This document shows, in pieces, positions 7,601 through 8,357 of a stretch of DNA of 8,357 nucleotides. The notes beneath the pieces were generated by a model. That model worked only from the letters and a program-made list of their open reading frames with translations, searched no databases and was not told the origin of the DNA. Every line of letters begins with the position of its first letter. The stretch's first letter is position 1. The DNA is from Anaerolineaceae bacterium (GTDB lineage: Bacteria; Chloroflexota; Anaerolineae; Anaerolineales; Anaerolineaceae), in NCBI GenBank assembly GCA_011620465.1, contig WOZC01000048.1, positions 1 to 8,357 on the forward strand, in the 5' to 3' direction. The translations under genes were made by a program, and so were the position numbers.

Positions 7601-8197
7601 TGGATCCTTCCACAGGCGGTTTATGGTTACTTCCCGGTTTGGGCTGAAGGCAACGACCTGGTGGTGTACGATTCGCTCCACAGCAACGTAAACCATCCCG
7701 TTGAGTTGACCCGGCTGAACTTCCCTCGCCAGGCTGGCGGTGAAGGGTTGTGCCTGAGCGATTACTTCCTGCCTGTTGGCAGTTCGATGTTTGATATCCT
7801 GCCACTCCAGGTGGTTACCATTGGCAGAAGAGCCACGGAACGATTCGATGAACTCGACAAGCAAGGGCAATACTCTGAAGGCTACTTCCTGCATGGGCTG
7901 GCTGTTCAGATGGCAGAAGCCAGTGCGGAGTACATCCACCGACAAATCAGGGCAGAAATGGGTATCGGGGCAGACCAGGGCTTTCGCTATTCCTGGGGTT
8001 ACCCGGCGCTTCCCTGGCTGAGTGAACATCGCAAGGTGTTTGATTTGCTACCGGTTGAGACGGAACTGGGTATGCGCCTGACCTCAGCCTGGCAAATGTT
8101 GCCAGAACAGTCGACCGCTGCCATGGTGGTTCACCACCCCCTGGCAAAACCTTTTGACGCTGGTATCAGCCGGATGGACTTGTTACTGGGAGATTAG
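4685..8197 (+). CDS. metH: Cobalamin-dependent methionine synthase MetH, full length
   Basis: MetH transfers the methyl group of 5-methyltetrahydrofolate to homocysteine through methylcobalamin, giving methionine and tetrahydrofolate in the cytoplasm. Its 1170 residues are slightly shorter than the E. coli enzyme (1227). In order they are: homocysteine domain (about 15-320) with zinc ligands C237 in GLNCSTGPEH and C303/C304 in GGCCGTRPEH; methyl-folate (pterin-binding) domain (about 345-625, from FIIGERMNAQGSKAF); cobalamin cap (about 645-735); cobalamin domain (about 738-865) with DVHDIGKN giving the cobalt ligand H749, then S794-x-L and G823-G824 at the classical spacing; a low-complexity linker (about 866-912); and the AdoMet reactivation domain (about 915-1160) with RYSWGYPALP (1101-1110). 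The ATG at 4685 follows GAGG (4677-4680) at four bases. It is divergent from the selA cluster, and no other methionine gene is in the window. The AdoMet domain implies reductive reactivation by a flavodoxin- or ferredoxin-type partner encoded elsewhere. Confidence 0.98.
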   Translation: MDTKPNAKKNAYLDALDKHVLVFDGAMGTTLQSRNLSAEDFGGTHLAGCNDALVLNKPQVVLDVHRAFLEAGADVIETDSFRANRLTLADYGLQDRVLELNQKAAGLARQAADEFFSLEKPRFVAGSMGPSGKLISTNDPEMSDISFNELKDVFREQAVGLIQGGVDLLLIETSNDILEVKAAINGIREALEEEQRWLPIQAQVTLDINGKMLLGTDITAVVAILEGLGVNVIGLNCSTGPEHMRESIEYLTSHSRLPISCIPNAGLPLNVDGEAVYPLLPQEFSDQLGEYVQKFGVRIVGGCCGTRPEHIAALSQKIAEIKAVQPEAVTEAMLASAVQAVQVEQQPAPFIIGERMNAQGSKAFKRLLLAEDFDAIMQVARDQLDFGAHGLDISVATTERSDETDLMRKIVKRLSLEVPVPLVIDTTEVVVAEAALQTAPGRSLINSTNLESGEEKAGKMFTLARRYSAAVMCLTIDEEGMAKTAERKLAIARRIFNLAVQDYRLRPEDLVFDPLTFTLATGEEVWRESAVETLKGIRAIKTELPGVHTCLGVSNVSFGLTQPARKLINSVFLHHAVEYGLDMAIVNPAHIRPYGEIPAEEKELAENLIFNRSADALEKLVTWFETHIEGESEGAAKKDPFEGLNTRERLFQRVLLRQKNGLEEDIDQILYESEQPKEETAVNILNQVLLPAMKEVGDRFGSGELILPFVLQSAEVMKKAVTHLEQYLEKQAGLSKGKIVLATVYGDVHDIGKNLVKTILSNNGYEVVDLGKQVPAEEIISRAVEEKADAVGLSALLVSTSKQMPLIANEFQRRGIDMPLLIGGAAINAKFAERIATTSEIGPYKAGIFYCKDAFEGLNVMDKLVDPQKKGLSKHEPGNSPVEGPPAAKKESVNIVTGRSVPAAESIPCVEPLGIRIEKELPFDEVAELVNLTELYRLSWGAKQVRGQEWQELKAEFDQRRLRMLAEAKYEGWILPQAVYGYFPVWAEGNDLVVYDSLHSNVNHPVELTRLNFPRQAGGEGLCLSDYFLPVGSSMFDILPLQVVTIGRRATERFDELDKQGQYSEGYFLHGLAVQMAEASAEYIHRQIRAEMGIGADQGFRYSWGYPALPWLSEHRKVFDLLPVETELGMRLTSAWQMLPEQSTAAMVVHHPLAKPFDAGISRMDLLLGD

Positions 8198-8249
8198 GAT
8201 GGTCTATGCATATCATGTAATCGTAGGGGGAGATTGAAAGCACCATAAA

Positions 8250-8357
8250 TCACAATAAACAAGACCTTGCTGTGCTATCAATCCGCCATCTCACCATTAA
8301 GACCAAGTTCTCAAGGGTTGGGACGCTTCCGGAGAGATCGTGTGCTCGGTTGAGAGA
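8250..8357 (-). CDS. Possible C-terminal fragment of an unidentified leftward gene
   Basis: Reading in from the right edge on the minus strand, 35 codons are open before a TGA at 8252-8250. The end of the peptide is VPTLENLVLMVRWRIDSTAR followed by SCLL. It runs toward metH, tail to tail, and would finish 52 bases from the metH stop. The Trp/Arg-rich end looks vaguely like the C-termini of some transposases, but I cannot name a family. A stretch this short can be open by chance. If it is not coding, the final 160 bases contain no recognisable gene and no convincing intrinsic terminator for metH. Confidence 0.25.
   Translation of the reverse strand, partial: SLNRAHDLSGSVPTLENLVLMVRWRIDSTARSCLL

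Noticed and set aside
7469..8029. 186-codon minus-strand open frame inside metH
   Set aside because: It lies wholly antisense to the conserved AdoMet domain, with no recognisable motif and no ribosome site; it is a shadow.
8199..8237. 12-codon open frame starting 2 bases after the metH stop (MVYAYHVIVGGD)
   Set aside because: It is too short to support as a gene, and its continuation past the TGA is not meaningful as a selenocysteine readthrough because another stop follows within seven codons.
1..8357. CRISPR arrays, tRNA or rRNA genes
   Set aside because: No regularly spaced repeats and no cloverleaf-like or rRNA-like sequence were seen in the non-coding stretches; a tRNA scan would confirm this.

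Overview
The window is ordinary bacterial chromosome. It holds a tight leftward cluster of five genes (about 1-4484), a 200-base divergent intergenic region (4485-4684), one very long rightward gene (4685-8197) and a short tail of unclear content (8198-8357). Near-balanced base composition, Shine-Dalgarno sites, the protein sequences and the order (small membrane protein, selA, M24 peptidase, tsaD, OsmC) suggest an anaerobic or facultative bacterium, possibly of Chloroflexota class Anaerolineae. That placement comes from general resemblance and is tentative.

The leftward cluster, in transcription order, is: a four-helix membrane protein of unknown function (4484-4062); SelA, which makes selenocysteinyl-tRNA (4060-2687); an M24 aminopeptidase/Xaa-Pro dipeptidase-like enzyme (2703-1465); TsaD, the catalytic subunit for t6A tRNA modification (1463-429); and an OsmC-family thiol peroxidase (419 to the window edge). 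Junctions are +1, -17, +1 and +9 bases, and two are the same TGA-A-ATG arrangement, so this looks like one polycistronic, translationally coupled operon. Two members act on tRNA (SelA and TsaD), and the last is a redox-defence protein. No selB, selC, selD or SECIS element was found in the window.

The rightward gene is a full-length cobalamin-dependent methionine synthase (MetH) with all modules: homocysteine, methyl-folate, cobalamin cap, cobalamin-binding and AdoMet reactivation domains, and with the key zinc and cobalt ligands intact. It closes the one-carbon/methionine cycle. No cobalamin or SAM riboswitch is recognisable in its leader. The leader instead carries small dyads, one of which could pair with the ribosome binding site.

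Nothing here is a clear novel system. The observations most worth a second look are a possible leaderless start for the membrane protein, the intergenic inverted repeat, the SD-overlapping dyad in the metH leader, and a minus-strand reading frame entering from the right edge.
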